From Bacillus australimaris (GTDB lineage Bacteria; Bacillota; Bacilli; Bacillales; Bacillaceae): a stretch of DNA of 64,000 nucleotides. Positions 43,730 to 52,168 of the stretch are shown here, in pieces. The stretch lies in assembly GCF_001307105.1 (NCBI RefSeq), contig NZ_LGYN01000030.1:1-64000 (forward strand), in the 5' to 3' direction. Both the position numbers and the translations under genes were made by a program. The notes below the pieces were generated by a model, which saw only the letters and a program-made list of their open reading frames with translations, was not told where the DNA came from and did no database searches. The first letter of the stretch is position 1. The number at the start of each line of letters is the position of its first letter.

Positions 43730-44521
43730 ATGAAAAAATACATGCTCATCTGTTTATGTGCGCTTTTTGTTTCCATGCCTCTCACAGAAGTGGAAGCCGT
43801 CTCTAATAAGCCCATCCACTGGGGATTTGCGAAAAGCAAAGAGCATAAGCCGCCAGATGCCGGCAAAGAATTGACGGTACTTTTAAAAAAATATGATGCC
43901 TTCTATTTAGGAAACACGAAAAAGAAAGAGATTTATTTTACCTTCGACAACGGCTATGAAAATGGGTACACGCCAAAGATTTTAGATGTGCTGAAAAAAC
44001 ATCGAGTACCAGGCACCTTTTTTGTGACAGGTCACTTTGTAAAGGACCAGCCTGGGCTTGTTAAACGGATGGCAGAGGAAGGGCATATCATTGGAAACCA
44101 TTCCTATCATCATCCAGATTTAACAACAAAGAGTACGAAAGAAATCAAAGAAGAACTGGACCGTGTCAATGAAGCTGTTTACAAAATCACAGGAAAACAG
44201 GATAACCTCTACCTTCGTCCGCCTCGCGGTGTGTTCAGCGAAAGGGTACTAAAAGAAACGAAACAGCTTGGCTACCAAACCGTTTTCTGGTCAGTAGCGT
44301 TTGTGGACTGGCATATCCATCATCAAAAAGGAAAACAGTATGCTTACGATCAAATGATGAAGCAGGCGCACCCAGGTGCCATTTACTTGCTTCATACCGT
44401 CTCAAGAGACAATGCCGAAGCGCTGGATGATGCCATCACGGCTCTGAAAAAACAAGGATATTCCTTTAAAAGCCTAGACGATCTCATGCTTGAAAAGGTA
44501 TGGCATCTGCCTCAGCTATAG
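43730..44521 (+). CDS. pdaA: Spore-cortex peptidoglycan deacetylase
   Basis: A 263-residue CE4 polysaccharide deacetylase. After a signal peptide (residues 1-23) the five motifs are visible: YFTFDNGYENGY (MT1, catalytic Asp; N replaces the second Asp as in PdaA), GNHSYHHP (MT2, metal-binding His), LRPPRGVFS (MT3), FWSVAFVDW (MT4) and YLLHTVS (MT5). PdaA deacetylates N-acetylmuramic acid so that muramic lactam forms in the cortex, a requirement for germination. Order next to yfjT matches B. subtilis. The terminator stem that follows has been invaded by a repeat element. Confidence 0.95.
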   Translation: MKKYMLICLCALFVSMPLTEVEAVSNKPIHWGFAKSKEHKPPDAGKELTVLLKKYDAFYLGNTKKKEIYFTFDNGYENGYTPKILDVLKKHRVPGTFFVTGHFVKDQPGLVKRMAEEGHIIGNHSYHHPDLTTKSTKEIKEELDRVNEAVYKITGKQDNLYLRPPRGVFSERVLKETKQLGYQTVFWSVAFVDWHIHHQKGKQYAYDQMMKQAHPGAIYLLHTVSRDNAEALDDAITALKKQGYSFKSLDDLMLEKVWHLPQL

Positions 44522-44526
44522 AAAAA

Positions 44527-44549
44527 AGCCTGCAGAAGATTGCAGGCTT
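44527..44549 (+). terminator. pdaA terminator stem without its U-tract
   Basis: AAGCCTGCA...TGCAGGCTT forms a 9-bp stem, but instead of Ts it runs straight into the CAGCGTG end of the repeat. A related stem with a T-tract stands on the far side (44725-44750). Confidence 0.75.
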
Positions 44550-44714
44550 CAGCGTGTAGACAAACCCTCGCATTCTTTGTCAGTCCTGCGCTTCGGTGCT
44601 CACGAATGTCAAATTCGCTCCGCTCCGATGCTCGTCCTTCCTAGACTGCAAAGTTTTTTATCACACTGAAAAGAAGACAAAGGGCTAAAATAAAGATCAT
44701 TTTAGCTCTTTGTC
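44550..44714 (+). repeat. Terminator-associated repeat, copy A (full length)
   Basis: The 165-bp element begins CAGCGTGTAGACAAACCC. Its inner end is CACACTG at 44662-44668, roughly the reverse complement of the first end. It closes with a hairpin carrying GGGCTAAAA/TTTTAGCTC (44676-44714) inside GACAAA/TTTGTC arms. It is aligned by eye with 51996-52160 over its whole length and with 21879-21997. No open reading frame of note. Confidence 0.85.
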
Positions 44715-44723
44715 AACAATTTG

Positions 44724-44751
44724 AAGCTTGCAGAAATCTGCGAGCTTTTTT
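44724..44751 (+). terminator. Second, U-tract-bearing terminator stem right of repeat copy A
   Basis: AGCTTGCAG/CTGCGAGCT (one G-U pair) plus six Ts. By alignment 16 of 22 bases match the stem left of the repeat, so it may be a diverged duplicate. Confidence 0.7.
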
Positions 44752-44753
44752 GT

Positions 44754-45245
44754 TTATCCTTCTCTCATTTGACGTTGAAACAAAATGGGAGGATGGCGCT
44801 TAAAAGAGTCAATCAAGCCCTCACCGAAAATCGTGATACTTTGCTCCCAAGGGTGTCCTAGCATTCCCCAATGCATCTCTTTTGATAAAAAGAAATAGTA
44901 GTCTCAATTAGGAAGCACAGGTACTCTCCATTCTCCAAATTCATCTTTTTCAAACGAACCATGTGGTGTGACCCAGTAGCATTCGTGCTGCCAATCAAGT
45001 GCCAGCATATATTCATCTGCTTTGATCTGCTCCTGAAAAACAAGTAACGCCTTCTCTTCAAGATCTTCATCTGCAAGTAGAAGAGAAGGTTCCTCAAAGT
45101 AAGCAGAAATATCATATGTGATAAAAGGAGAGGGGACTTGAAAAGCGGGAAAGCGAGAGATGCTTGGTTTAAATTTGAAATCTCGATAAAATGTATTCCA
45201 TACGTACTTTAGTTCTTTATTAGTCAGTGGAATCCAGTTTTCCAT
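44754..45245 (-). pseudogene. DUF2716 protein gene interrupted by an in-frame TGA
   Basis: The N-terminal 113 codons encode a DUF2716-like protein (MENWIPLTNKEL ... WQHECYWVTPHGSF ... WRVPVLPN). TGA at 44906-44904 stops it. The same frame then continues for 49 more codons as DYYFFLSKEMHWGMLGHPWEQ and ITIFGEGLI to a TAA at 44756-44754. That continuation looks like the normal family C-terminus, in which PNGDYYFF is expected. A single GGA-to-TGA change would explain it. No frameshift is needed. It is a pseudogene or makes a shortened protein. Confidence 0.8.
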
Positions 45246-45278
45246 ATTAGCTGCCTCCCAAGTACATCTCTCAAAACA

Positions 45279-46238
45279 CTATTTGAAAATCCTGAACCAT
45301 CCTTTATGCTTAAACCACAAAAGCATACCTGTGACGAGCAGACCCATGAAAATCAGCACGCCAAAATAGCCATACTTCCAGTGTAATTCAGGCATGTTAT
45401 CAAAGTTCATTCCGTACACCCCAACAATAAAGGTTAGTGGAATAAAAATCGTCGACACAATGGTCAATGTCATCATGATCGCATTCATCCGATTGGAATT
45501 CAGCGTCTGATAGCTGTCTCGTAAATCCGCTGTCATGTCCCGGTTTGATTCAACGATCTCTGTTAGTTTCAAAAGATGATCGTAAATATCATTAAAATAC
45601 GCTTGGCGGTTTGTATCGCTTTTCATCGTATTTGTGTTCACAATACGATATAAAAGGTCCCTCATCGGGATAATCGTTCTTCGCAGTTTGAGCAAATCGG
45701 ATCGGATTCCGAATACTTCGTTCATCAACGTGCCATACGTTTTATGACCTTCTTCATCTTCAATTTCATTCAGCCTGTCCTCTATTTGATAAATAATAGG
45801 GAAATAATCATCAACAAGCTGATCAATCAGCATGTAGGCAATATGCTCAGGTCCGCTGTTTCTTTCTTTATCAGATCCCTTGAGCTTTCGAATGACACGA
45901 TCAATGTATGGCGCTTCCTTCAAATGAAAGGTCACGATATAGTTTTTACCAACAAACAGATCAACTTCCTCAGATCGAAGCGTTTTTTGATTAAGGGCAT
46001 GCAGCACGAAAAATAAATACCCCTCATAAAAATCAAGCTTCGGCCGCTGCAAATAATGGAAGCAATCCTCAATCGCAAGCGGATGGAACTGAAAATATTC
46101 CTTTAAAAGCGCTGCTTCTTTTTCCGTTGGCGCATGAAAATCAATCCAATACCAGGCGATATCGGGGCTTGAAAGCTGCTGCAATGTTGCATGTTCAATC
46201 AAGTCGCCGTTTTTTGTCACTGCAAGTTTTCTCAGCAT
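45279..46238 (-). CDS. corA: CorA-type magnesium transporter
   Basis: A 319-residue 2-TM-GxN channel. A cytosolic N-terminal funnel domain with a long helix is followed by two C-terminal membrane helices. The selectivity signature is GVYGMNFDNMPEL, between TM1 (MTLTIVSTIFIPLTFIV) and TM2 (YFGVLIFMGLLVTGMLL). The C-terminus is basic. ATG 46238 follows GGAGGGG at 5 bases; GTG 46244 is in frame upstream. It matches B. subtilis YfjQ in order. Confidence 0.94.
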   Translation of the reverse strand: MLRKLAVTKNGDLIEHATLQQLSSPDIAWYWIDFHAPTEKEAALLKEYFQFHPLAIEDCFHYLQRPKLDFYEGYLFFVLHALNQKTLRSEEVDLFVGKNYIVTFHLKEAPYIDRVIRKLKGSDKERNSGPEHIAYMLIDQLVDDYFPIIYQIEDRLNEIEDEEGHKTYGTLMNEVFGIRSDLLKLRRTIIPMRDLLYRIVNTNTMKSDTNRQAYFNDIYDHLLKLTEIVESNRDMTADLRDSYQTLNSNRMNAIMMTLTIVSTIFIPLTFIVGVYGMNFDNMPELHWKYGYFGVLIFMGLLVTGMLLWFKHKGWFRIFK

Positions 46239-46370
46239 GTGCACCCCTCCAGACTTGCATTATATCATGAAGCAGTGTCGGTGAACTTATACGTTTTATC
46301 CATAAAAAAAGCCGATCTCAGAAAGAGATCGGTTAAATGTGCGTGTATGATTGATGGATAAAACCGAGAA

Positions 46371-46883
46371 TTAAGGACGATGGAAAGTAACGAATTTATC
46401 TTGACGGTCAAACCAGCCTCTAAACGCCCAGTTATCCCAACCGCCATCGCCGTTGTTTTTAAATGTACCACTTTCGAATACCCAAATACCGTAAACAACA
46501 TTTCCGAGATTCGCAGTAGCGAAAGTTTTGACGCCGTTAAAACGGTCTTCGTAGTTTTGGCTTAGGTTAAAGACCATGACGTTATATCTGCCGCCAGCAG
46601 CGTAGAATGTGCTTTCCATTACGCTTTTTACGAAACCAGAACGGTTTGCATTGGCATTTACTGCATTTACAATCGCATTAGCAATTCCAAGAACATCAAA
46701 GTTTACGTTAACATTAGGGCTAGCAGTAGTTCCTGCTTTACCTTCAGCTGCTTTGTTTAATACAGTTTGCTGAAGTGTAGTAGAAACAGGTGCTGAAGCT
46801 TTTGGCTCAGCAGCGTCAGCGAATAATGGCAGTGTCGAAGAAACAGCAGTGGCAAGTGCAACAGAAAGAATGGTTTTTTTCAT
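46371..46883 (-). CDS. yvgO: YvgO-like secreted stress/antifungal protein
   Basis: A 170-residue exported protein. The signal peptide spans about residues 1-25 (LSVALATAVSSTLPLFADAAE). The mature domain carries the YvgO signature: NVNFDVLGIANAIVNAV, FVKSVMESTFYAAG, YNVMVFNLSQNYEDRFNGV, YGIWVFESGTF, and GDGGWDNWAFRGWFDR to the end. YvgO is a B. subtilis general stress protein, and a related protein from B. thuringiensis is reported to be antifungal. The start is at MKKTIL behind GGAGATC. The long leader holds a perfect Shine-Dalgarno-like sequence near its predicted 5' end. Confidence 0.88.
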   Translation of the reverse strand: MKKTILSVALATAVSSTLPLFADAAEPKASAPVSTTLQQTVLNKAAEGKAGTTASPNVNVNFDVLGIANAIVNAVNANANRSGFVKSVMESTFYAAGGRYNVMVFNLSQNYEDRFNGVKTFATANLGNVVYGIWVFESGTFKNNGDGGWDNWAFRGWFDRQDKFVTFHRP

Positions 46884-47317
46884 TGGTCGGATCTCCTTTG
46901 TTTTTAAATATTGGGTCTTCTTTTTCGTAAAATGTGAAACTAGGTGAAGCCGGTTATCAATGAGGTAAATATGTTCTTGCAAGATAAAACAAATGATTGC
47001 CTAATCCGCTAATTCCTTTGTTCACCTCCTTGATATGTCATAATTATACAAATATATTTAGGGAGGAAGATATCACCCAGAGGTTCTATTTCTAATTTAA
47101 GGAAAATGCTCCTAAAATGTTGAAGATTGCTGTCGAATGTTAGCTGAATTCGACTAAAAACTTTCGTCTATCCAAAAGGAGAATGACCACAAATAAGGAA
47201 GATATAACTGATAAATTCTTGTACTCTTTATGTTTAATAGTATTCAATATAGAGAATCATTCATGCAAAATGAAACAATCACATCTGCGTGTGTTGGCAG
47301 AAAGGAAGAGGACATGT
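46884..47317. other. 434-bp divergent region yvgO / alkA
   Basis: It contains a minus-strand TATAAT (47048-47043) and an AAGGAGGTGA sequence (47031-47022), about 140 bases before the yvgO start. Toward the other side lies a weakly coding-like 135-bp stretch upstream of the glycosylase start, without a ribosome binding site at its first ATG. No SigB consensus was found for yvgO. Confidence 0.45.
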
Positions 47318-48187
47318 ATGTGGGAAAAACATCTGGTAGTAGACCCGCCGTATCATTTCGATCAAGTGCTCAGACGAATGTCGAGCGATCCATTAAAGGC
47401 AGTCGATTTAGATAAAAGAGAAATTAAAGTACCGCTGAGGATGGATCATAAGCCGTACATTGCGGTCGTTCAAGCAACAGGAACAAAAGACGCGCCTTCG
47501 TTTCGGGTTCAAGCAAATGGCCCGGAGGAACCCATCCTTTCTGAAGTGAAGAGGATATTTGGCATGGAGCATCAATTACGCATCGTGCATGACCATTTTT
47601 CTCAAACGAATCTAGCGTCCATTTTTGAACGGCATATTGGAACGCCGCTCATGCTCGATTTTCATTTATATCATTGTTTGATGAAATGCATCATTCATCA
47701 GCAGCTTAATCTTTCGTTTGCTTACGAGCTCACGAAACGGTTTGTCCATACGTACGGCGAGCAGATAGAAGGCGTATGGTTTGATCCTTTACCAGAAACC
47801 ATCGCATCACTTAAAGTGGAGGATTTGAGGCAGCTGCAATTTAGTCAGCGGAAAGCGGAATATGTCATTGATGTGTCGAAACGAATTGTGAGCGGTTCTC
47901 TTTGTTTAGACGAATTACATGATTTATCTGATCTAGAGGTGGAAGAACGTCTGCTTCCAATTAGAGGCATTGGACCTTGGACGGTTCAAAATGTCCTCAT
48001 GAATGGGCTTGGAAGACCGAATCTCTTTCCAGTGGCAGATATCGGAATTCAAAACGCGATCAAACGGCATTTTGATTTGCCTGAAAAGCCGACAAAAGAG
48101 GAGATGGCAGTCTTAAGCAAGGAGTGGATTCCATATTTAAGCTACGCTTCTTTATATTTATGGAGAAGCATTGAGACAGATAAATAA
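47318..48187 (+). CDS. yfjP: DNA-3-methyladenine glycosylase II (AlkA-like, YfjP)
   Basis: A 289-residue HhH-GPD glycosylase that removes alkylated bases. The helix-hairpin-helix is LLPIRGIGPWTVQNVL (about 225-240), and the catalytic Asp follows in FPVADIGIQNAI. The N-terminal TBP-like domain is of AlkA type. ATG 47318 was chosen because GGAAGAGG is 6 bases upstream and the protein starts MWEKHL as expected; the open frame extends to 47183 without signals. It matches B. subtilis YfjP in place. Confidence 0.9.
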   Translation: MWEKHLVVDPPYHFDQVLRRMSSDPLKAVDLDKREIKVPLRMDHKPYIAVVQATGTKDAPSFRVQANGPEEPILSEVKRIFGMEHQLRIVHDHFSQTNLASIFERHIGTPLMLDFHLYHCLMKCIIHQQLNLSFAYELTKRFVHTYGEQIEGVWFDPLPETIASLKVEDLRQLQFSQRKAEYVIDVSKRIVSGSLCLDELHDLSDLEVEERLLPIRGIGPWTVQNVLMNGLGRPNLFPVADIGIQNAIKRHFDLPEKPTKEEMAVLSKEWIPYLSYASLYLWRSIETDK

Positions 48188-48289
48188 ATGAAAGGCATTT
48201 TCTCTCTTTGTCCAAGTCGTGATATACTAATGAGATGGAATAAAATGAAGACAACCTATCAAGGGTTCAAATAGAACGGAGAGAACAAA

Positions 48290-49675
48290 GTGAAAGAAAA
48301 ACAACAAGGTGCCCTTTTGCAAAAGGGACAGCAGTTCCCGCTAACCATTAAACGCCTTGGCATTAATGGAGAAGGGGTCGGTTATTTTAAAAAGCAAGTG
48401 GTCTTTGTCCCAGGCGCGTTACCAGGTGAAGAAGTGGTGGTTGAAGCCACGAATGTCCAAGCAAAATTTTCAGAAGGTACGGTCAGAAAAGTACGAAAGC
48501 GCTCTGAGCATCGAGTCAAACCGCCATGCCCAGTATACGAGCAGTGCGGGGGCTGTCAGCTTCAGCATTTGGCGTACGAGCAGCAGCTAAAGGAAAAACG
48601 TGATATTGTCATTCAATCAATGGAACGACATACAAAGCTATCGGTTGAAAAGCTTGATATTCGGCCAACGATCGGCATGGAAGATCCATGGCACTACCGA
48701 AACAAAAGCCAGTTCCAAGTTGGACGTTCTCATAGCGGGGACATCATTGCAGGACTTTATGGACTTAATTCTCATAAGCTTGTACCGATCAAGGAATGTA
48801 TCGTCCAGCATCCAAAAACGAACAAAACAACGGGCGTTGTCCGCAAAATTTTAGAGAAATTCGGCGTATCGGTCTACAATGAACGGACAAGAAAAGGCGA
48901 CGTACGCTCGATTGTTGTGCGTGTCGGCTTTGAAACAGGTGAAGTACAGGTCGTTCTTGTCACATCAAAACCTGAATTTCCAAAGAAAAAAGAAATCGCC
49001 GAAGCCATTCAAAAACGACTGCCAGAAGTGACATCCATTATGCATAATATCAATGGCGAAAAAACATCAGTCATTTTCGGCCATAAAACATCTCACCTAG
49101 CTGGCAATATAGTCATCCAAGAATTTTTAGGAGACGTCTCTTTCGAACTAAGTGCACGTGCTTTCTTCCAACTGAATCCGAAGCAGACGCTAAAGCTTTA
49201 CGACGAAGCGAAAAAAGCAGCCAAACTGACTGGCAAAGAAAAGGTCGTCGATGCGTTTTGCGGCGTTGGAACAATTGGGATGTGGCTCTCAGATGGCGCC
49301 AAAGAAGTAAGAGGAATGGATGTCATCAAAGAATCCATTGATGATGCGAAGAAAAATGCCAAAAAACACGGCATGAAAAACGCGACCTATGTGACAGGAA
49401 CAGCGGAACACTGGCTGCCAAAATGGGTCAAAGAAGGCTTCCGTCCTGACGTCATCGTCGTCGACCCGCCAAGAACAGGCTGTGAGCGCACTTTCTTAGA
49501 CACCGTCAAACAAGTCAAACCAAAACGCTTTGTCTACGTCTCTTGCAACCCATCCACACTAGCAAAAGACCTTGAATACATGTCAAAAGACTACAAAATC
49601 GAATACATGCAGCCAGTCGATATGTTCCCGCATACGGCGCATGTGGAGACCGTTGTATCAATGATAAGAGTGTAA
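48290..49675 (+). CDS. rlmD: 23S rRNA (uracil-5-)-methyltransferase
   Basis: A 461-residue RlmD/RlmCD-type enzyme (B. subtilis YfjO). It has an N-terminal TRAM domain (residues 10-70). The 4Fe-4S cysteines are in [14 protein letters not shown]. The SAM site is [15 protein letters not shown]. The motif DPPRTGC is followed by the catalytic nucleophile in [11 protein letters not shown], and HTAHVETVV ends the fold. It methylates U747 and/or U1939. GTG start after ACGGAGAG. Confidence 0.95.
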   Translation: MKEKQQGALLQKGQQFPLTIKRLGINGEGVGYFKKQVVFVPGALPGEEVVVEATNVQAKFSEGTVRKVRKRSEHRVKPPCPVYEQCGGCQLQHLAYEQQLKEKRDIVIQSMERHTKLSVEKLDIRPTIGMEDPWHYRNKSQFQVGRSHSGDIIAGLYGLNSHKLVPIKECIVQHPKTNKTTGVVRKILEKFGVSVYNERTRKGDVRSIVVRVGFETGEVQVVLVTSKPEFPKKKEIAEAIQKRLPEVTSIMHNINGEKTSVIFGHKTSHLAGNIVIQEFLGDVSFELSARAFFQLNPKQTLKLYDEAKKAAKLTGKEKVVDAFCGVGTIGMWLSDGAKEVRGMDVIKESIDDAKKNAKKHGMKNATYVTGTAEHWLPKWVKEGFRPDVIVVDPPRTGCERTFLDTVKQVKPKRFVYVSCNPSTLAKDLEYMSKDYKIEYMQPVDMFPHTAHVETVVSMIRV

Positions 49676-49695
49676 AAAGTGAAGTGAATAAGACT

Positions 49696-49748
49696 GTCCG
49701 TGATTTGAATACTGGTTCCTAACTGGTAGGATGATTACGGATTTTTTT
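49696..49748 (+). terminator. rlmD terminator
   Basis: TCCGTGAT pairs with ATTACGGA across a structured loop that holds its own ACTGGTTCCTAACTGGT repeat; Ts follow. Confidence 0.6.
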
Positions 49749-49779
49749 ATCTACTAATTCATGAAAAGAGGGGAAAAGA

Positions 49780-50193
49780 ATGAATCAATTCGAGATTCTA
49801 ACAAAATACATACCAATGCTTCAGGAGGATCGTATCGGAGAATGGGTGATCGATCAGGAAAATGATGGATCGGTTGAACGCCCAATCCAGATGCCCTTTG
49901 TGAATTATTCCGAAACGGTCCAACACTTTATTGAAGATGTCTATATCTTTGCAGAACAGCATCAAGAAATGGAACTTACCCGCTACAGAGAAATTCTCAA
50001 AGAAAATGGCATTGAATGGGGAACGAACGATATGGAGCATGTGGACATTTCAAATTTAAATGCGCAGTGTGTACTTGCTCTCATCATGGGGGTTTTGAGA
50101 GCTGAGCGATTTAGTGAGGGAGCCATATTCAATTTCTTTAAAAATGGAGCCATCTTAAAATGGCTTGAAAGATTAAAAAACCTAGATGTATGA
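49780..50193 (+). CDS. DUF6508-like protein
   Basis: A 137-residue soluble, acidic protein. The pattern (YIPMLQEDRIGEWV, MPFVNYSETVQHFIEDVYIF, ALIMGVLRAERFSEGAIFNFFKNGAILKWLERL) resembles the DUF6508 family often seen in accessory DNA. Function unknown. AAAGAGGGGAAAAG precedes the ATG. The stop codon lies within the loop of the terminator. Confidence 0.7.
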   Translation: MNQFEILTKYIPMLQEDRIGEWVIDQENDGSVERPIQMPFVNYSETVQHFIEDVYIFAEQHQEMELTRYREILKENGIEWGTNDMEHVDISNLNAQCVLALIMGVLRAERFSEGAIFNFFKNGAILKWLERLKNLDV

Positions 50194-50207
50194 AATCTAG
50201 GTTTTTT
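50177..50207. terminator. Bidirectional terminator overlapping the DUF6508 stop
   Basis: An 8-bp stem (ACCTAGAT/ATCTAGGT) has A- and T-tracts on its sides. The TGA stop is in the loop. Confidence 0.85.
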
Positions 50208-50222
50208 ATTTCTGATACGAGA

Positions 50223-51107
50223 TCACGAGCATGTGAATTGCTCCGCTTCTTGACGAAATAGATCAAGCAGCAGCTGCTTGGTATTTTCCAGAGAGAGATG
50301 GGGCTCTTTATGAGTTAAGATTCCTATCGGGATAAAAGGGTCCTCCATCTCAATTGGAACTTTCACAAAATCATCTGACAATGGGGTAGAGGAAAGGACG
50401 ACTCCGACAGAGGGAAATCCTTTTAGAAATGATGGAATGGCTGAAATCTGGCTGACGGTATAAGTGAAGGGCTCCACATGTATTCTTGAAAGTTCCTTTT
50501 GTAACTTCATGTGATATAAACAACTTTCCCCGCCTATGATCAAAGGCTGTTCATAAAGGTCCTTGATGAATGAAATCGTTCCAACTTGATCTGCCTGCTG
50601 TTTTGCGATAATAAAAGACATTTCCTCTTTGTACAACTCCTCAAACGGAAGTGTGTTCATCACGGGTTCCCCTGCAATAGCAAAATCGATCTCCCCTTTG
50701 AGTAGCTGTTTGTGAAGGAAATCTGTATTACCGATGATAAAGTGGCATGTGATATTCGGTTTTTGTTTTCTGAATGTTTGAAGAACGGAAGGAAGAATAG
50801 AGGCAGCGATAGGTTCTATGACGCCTATATTCAAGGTTCCGATTTCTTCTTTTTTGAATTTTTGAGACTGATCTAATACAAAATTCCAATGGAGAATCAG
50901 TTGATCAATTTCTTTGGCAAACAATTTCCCAGAAGGGGTTAATTCAGCCTCCCATCCTCGCACAAACAATTGAAATCCTAACTCTTTTTCTAATCGTTTA
51001 ATCTGATTCGTTATGGTCGACTGTGCATAATTCAATTTATGAGCGGCTTTTGAGAAAGTTCCTTCCTGAATCACGGCTTGAAAAGCTTTTAATTCTTTTA
51101 AATCCAT
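50223..51107 (-). CDS. LysR-family regulator (YusT-like)
   Basis: A 294-residue LysR regulator. The N-terminal HTH is LKAFQAVIQEGTFSKAAHKLNYAQSTITNQIKRLEKELG (key: FSKAAHKLN and QSTITNQIKRLE). It is followed by a two-lobed effector domain. It is divergent from the tautomerase gene across 111 bases and probably controls it. The arrangement recalls yusT next to yusQ/yusR in B. subtilis. Confidence 0.85.
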   Translation of the reverse strand: MDLKELKAFQAVIQEGTFSKAAHKLNYAQSTITNQIKRLEKELGFQLFVRGWEAELTPSGKLFAKEIDQLILHWNFVLDQSQKFKKEEIGTLNIGVIEPIAASILPSVLQTFRKQKPNITCHFIIGNTDFLHKQLLKGEIDFAIAGEPVMNTLPFEELYKEEMSFIIAKQQADQVGTISFIKDLYEQPLIIGGESCLYHMKLQKELSRIHVEPFTYTVSQISAIPSFLKGFPSVGVVLSSTPLSDDFVKVPIEMEDPFIPIGILTHKEPHLSLENTKQLLLDLFRQEAEQFTCS

Positions 51108-51218
51108 TTCCGATAATCTCCATTCGATATATAAATATATTTCTATATAATATTCAATTATATAAAACGAGTGTAGGGATGTAAAATGAAGTGAAACAGA
51201 AGAAGGGAGATGACATAC

Positions 51219-51608
51219 ATGCCATTTGTAAAAGTGAGTTATATGGAAGGTGAGTACGATAAAGAAAGCTTAGCTTCTATTAGCCAAACGATCATGAAGG
51301 CTCTGATGAAAGAATTTCATGTTCCTAAAAAAGACTACTTTCAGGTGTTCAGTTCACATAATCAAGGAGAATTTTATTATGACCCCAATTATCTTCTTCG
51401 TCATGAGAGGGATCAGGGGCTCTTGTATATCCAGATTACATGTGGTTCAGGAAGAACACAGGAGCAGAAGCGGTCTTTATATAAGGAAATAGCTAATCGG
51501 TTGTATAACCAACTCCATATACCGAAAGAAAATGTATTCATTATGCTGGTTGAGACGGGTTTGGAGAATTGGTCCTTTGGAGAAGGACTTGCTCAGATGA
51601 TCAAGTAA
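51219..51608 (+). CDS. Tautomerase-superfamily protein (YusQ/YrdN-like)
   Basis: A 129-residue 4-oxalocrotonate tautomerase relative. The start is fixed by chemistry: ATG 51219 puts Pro directly after Met (MPFVKVSY), and this Pro becomes the catalytic N-terminus after Met removal. AAGGGAG lies 9 bases upstream. The later motif LYIQITCGSGRTQEQKRSLYKEIANRL is a second beta-alpha unit, and NVFIMLVETGLENWSFGEGLAQ ends it. The likely role is isomerisation of an unsaturated oxo-acid, together with the next gene. Confidence 0.88.
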   Translation: MPFVKVSYMEGEYDKESLASISQTIMKALMKEFHVPKKDYFQVFSSHNQGEFYYDPNYLLRHERDQGLLYIQITCGSGRTQEQKRSLYKEIANRLYNQLHIPKENVFIMLVETGLENWSFGEGLAQMIK

Positions 51609-51634
51609 CGGAACGAATGAAGGAGGAAATAAGT

Positions 51635-51958
51635 ATGCATGAACCAATTAAGACAACTGTGAAATTAACCCTCGGAGATTTTGCTCCAGCATTTGTTGAG
51701 TACTCCGAAAAAGTTCTCTTTGGGGATTTGTGGCGAAGAGAAGAGCTTTCTCTAAGAGATCGAAGTATGATTACAGTCTCAGCCTTAGTAAGTACTGGCA
51801 GCCTGAATCAGCTAGAATACCATTTACATCTTGCAAAGGAAAATGGTCTAACGAAGAACGAATTGATTGAAGTCATCACACATCTTAGTTTTTATATTGG
51901 TTGGCCTAAAGCTGCTTCAGCACTAGAAGCGGCTAAACATATTTTGGAGGACAAATAA
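51635..51958 (+). CDS. Carboxymuconolactone decarboxylase-family protein
   Basis: A 107-residue AhpD-like protein. The core is LWRREELSLRDRSMITVSALVSTGS, then NQLEYHLHLAKENGLTKNELIEVITHLSFYIGWPKA. It lacks the CxxC of AhpD, so it fits the decarboxylase branch and not the peroxidase-reducing branch. ATG 51635 follows AAGGAGGAA; the frame upstream overlaps the tautomerase gene out of phase. Cotranscribed with the tautomerase (26-bp gap). Confidence 0.88.
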   Translation: MHEPIKTTVKLTLGDFAPAFVEYSEKVLFGDLWRREELSLRDRSMITVSALVSTGSLNQLEYHLHLAKENGLTKNELIEVITHLSFYIGWPKAASALEAAKHILEDK

Positions 51959-51973
51959 AGTTCATCAAACAAC

Positions 51974-51995
51974 GAGCCTTATTTTAGATAGGGCT
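51974..51995 (+). terminator. Terminator stem of the CMD gene, without U-tract
   Basis: AGCCTTAT/ATAGGGCT stem, 15 bases after the stop codon. It runs directly into the CAGCGTG end of repeat copy B. The same 22 bases recur at 52169-52190 with one change, there followed by Ts. Confidence 0.8.
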
Positions 51996-52160
51996 CAGCG
52001 TGTAGACAAACCCTCGCATTCGTTGTCAGCTCTGCGCGCTGGTGCTCATGAATGTCAAACTCGTTCCGCTCCAGTGCTCGATCTTCCTAGACTTCAAAGG
52101 TTTTCTATCACGCTGAAAAGAAGACAAAGGGCTAAAAAAAGATCATTTTAGCCCTTTGTT
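51996..52160 (+). repeat. Terminator-associated repeat, copy B (full length)
   Basis: A 165-bp element starting CAGCGTGTAGACAAACCC. Its inner end CACGCTG (52109-52115) is the exact reverse complement of CAGCGTG. Extended pairing (CAGCGTGTAGACAAACC against CAGCGTGATAGAAAACC) gives imperfect terminal inverted repeats of about 17 bp. It closes with the GGGCTAAAA hairpin (52124-52159). Flanked by 22-bp copies of the terminator stem. Confidence 0.87.
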
Positions 52161-52168
52161 AACAATCT

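Noticed and set aside
47183-47317. Upstream extension of the glycosylase gene
   Set aside because: No ribosome binding site and non-family sequence; ATG 47318 fits much better.
51635-51958. AhpD-type alkylhydroperoxidase
   Set aside because: The CxxC redox motif is missing, so the carboxymuconolactone decarboxylase branch is a better description.
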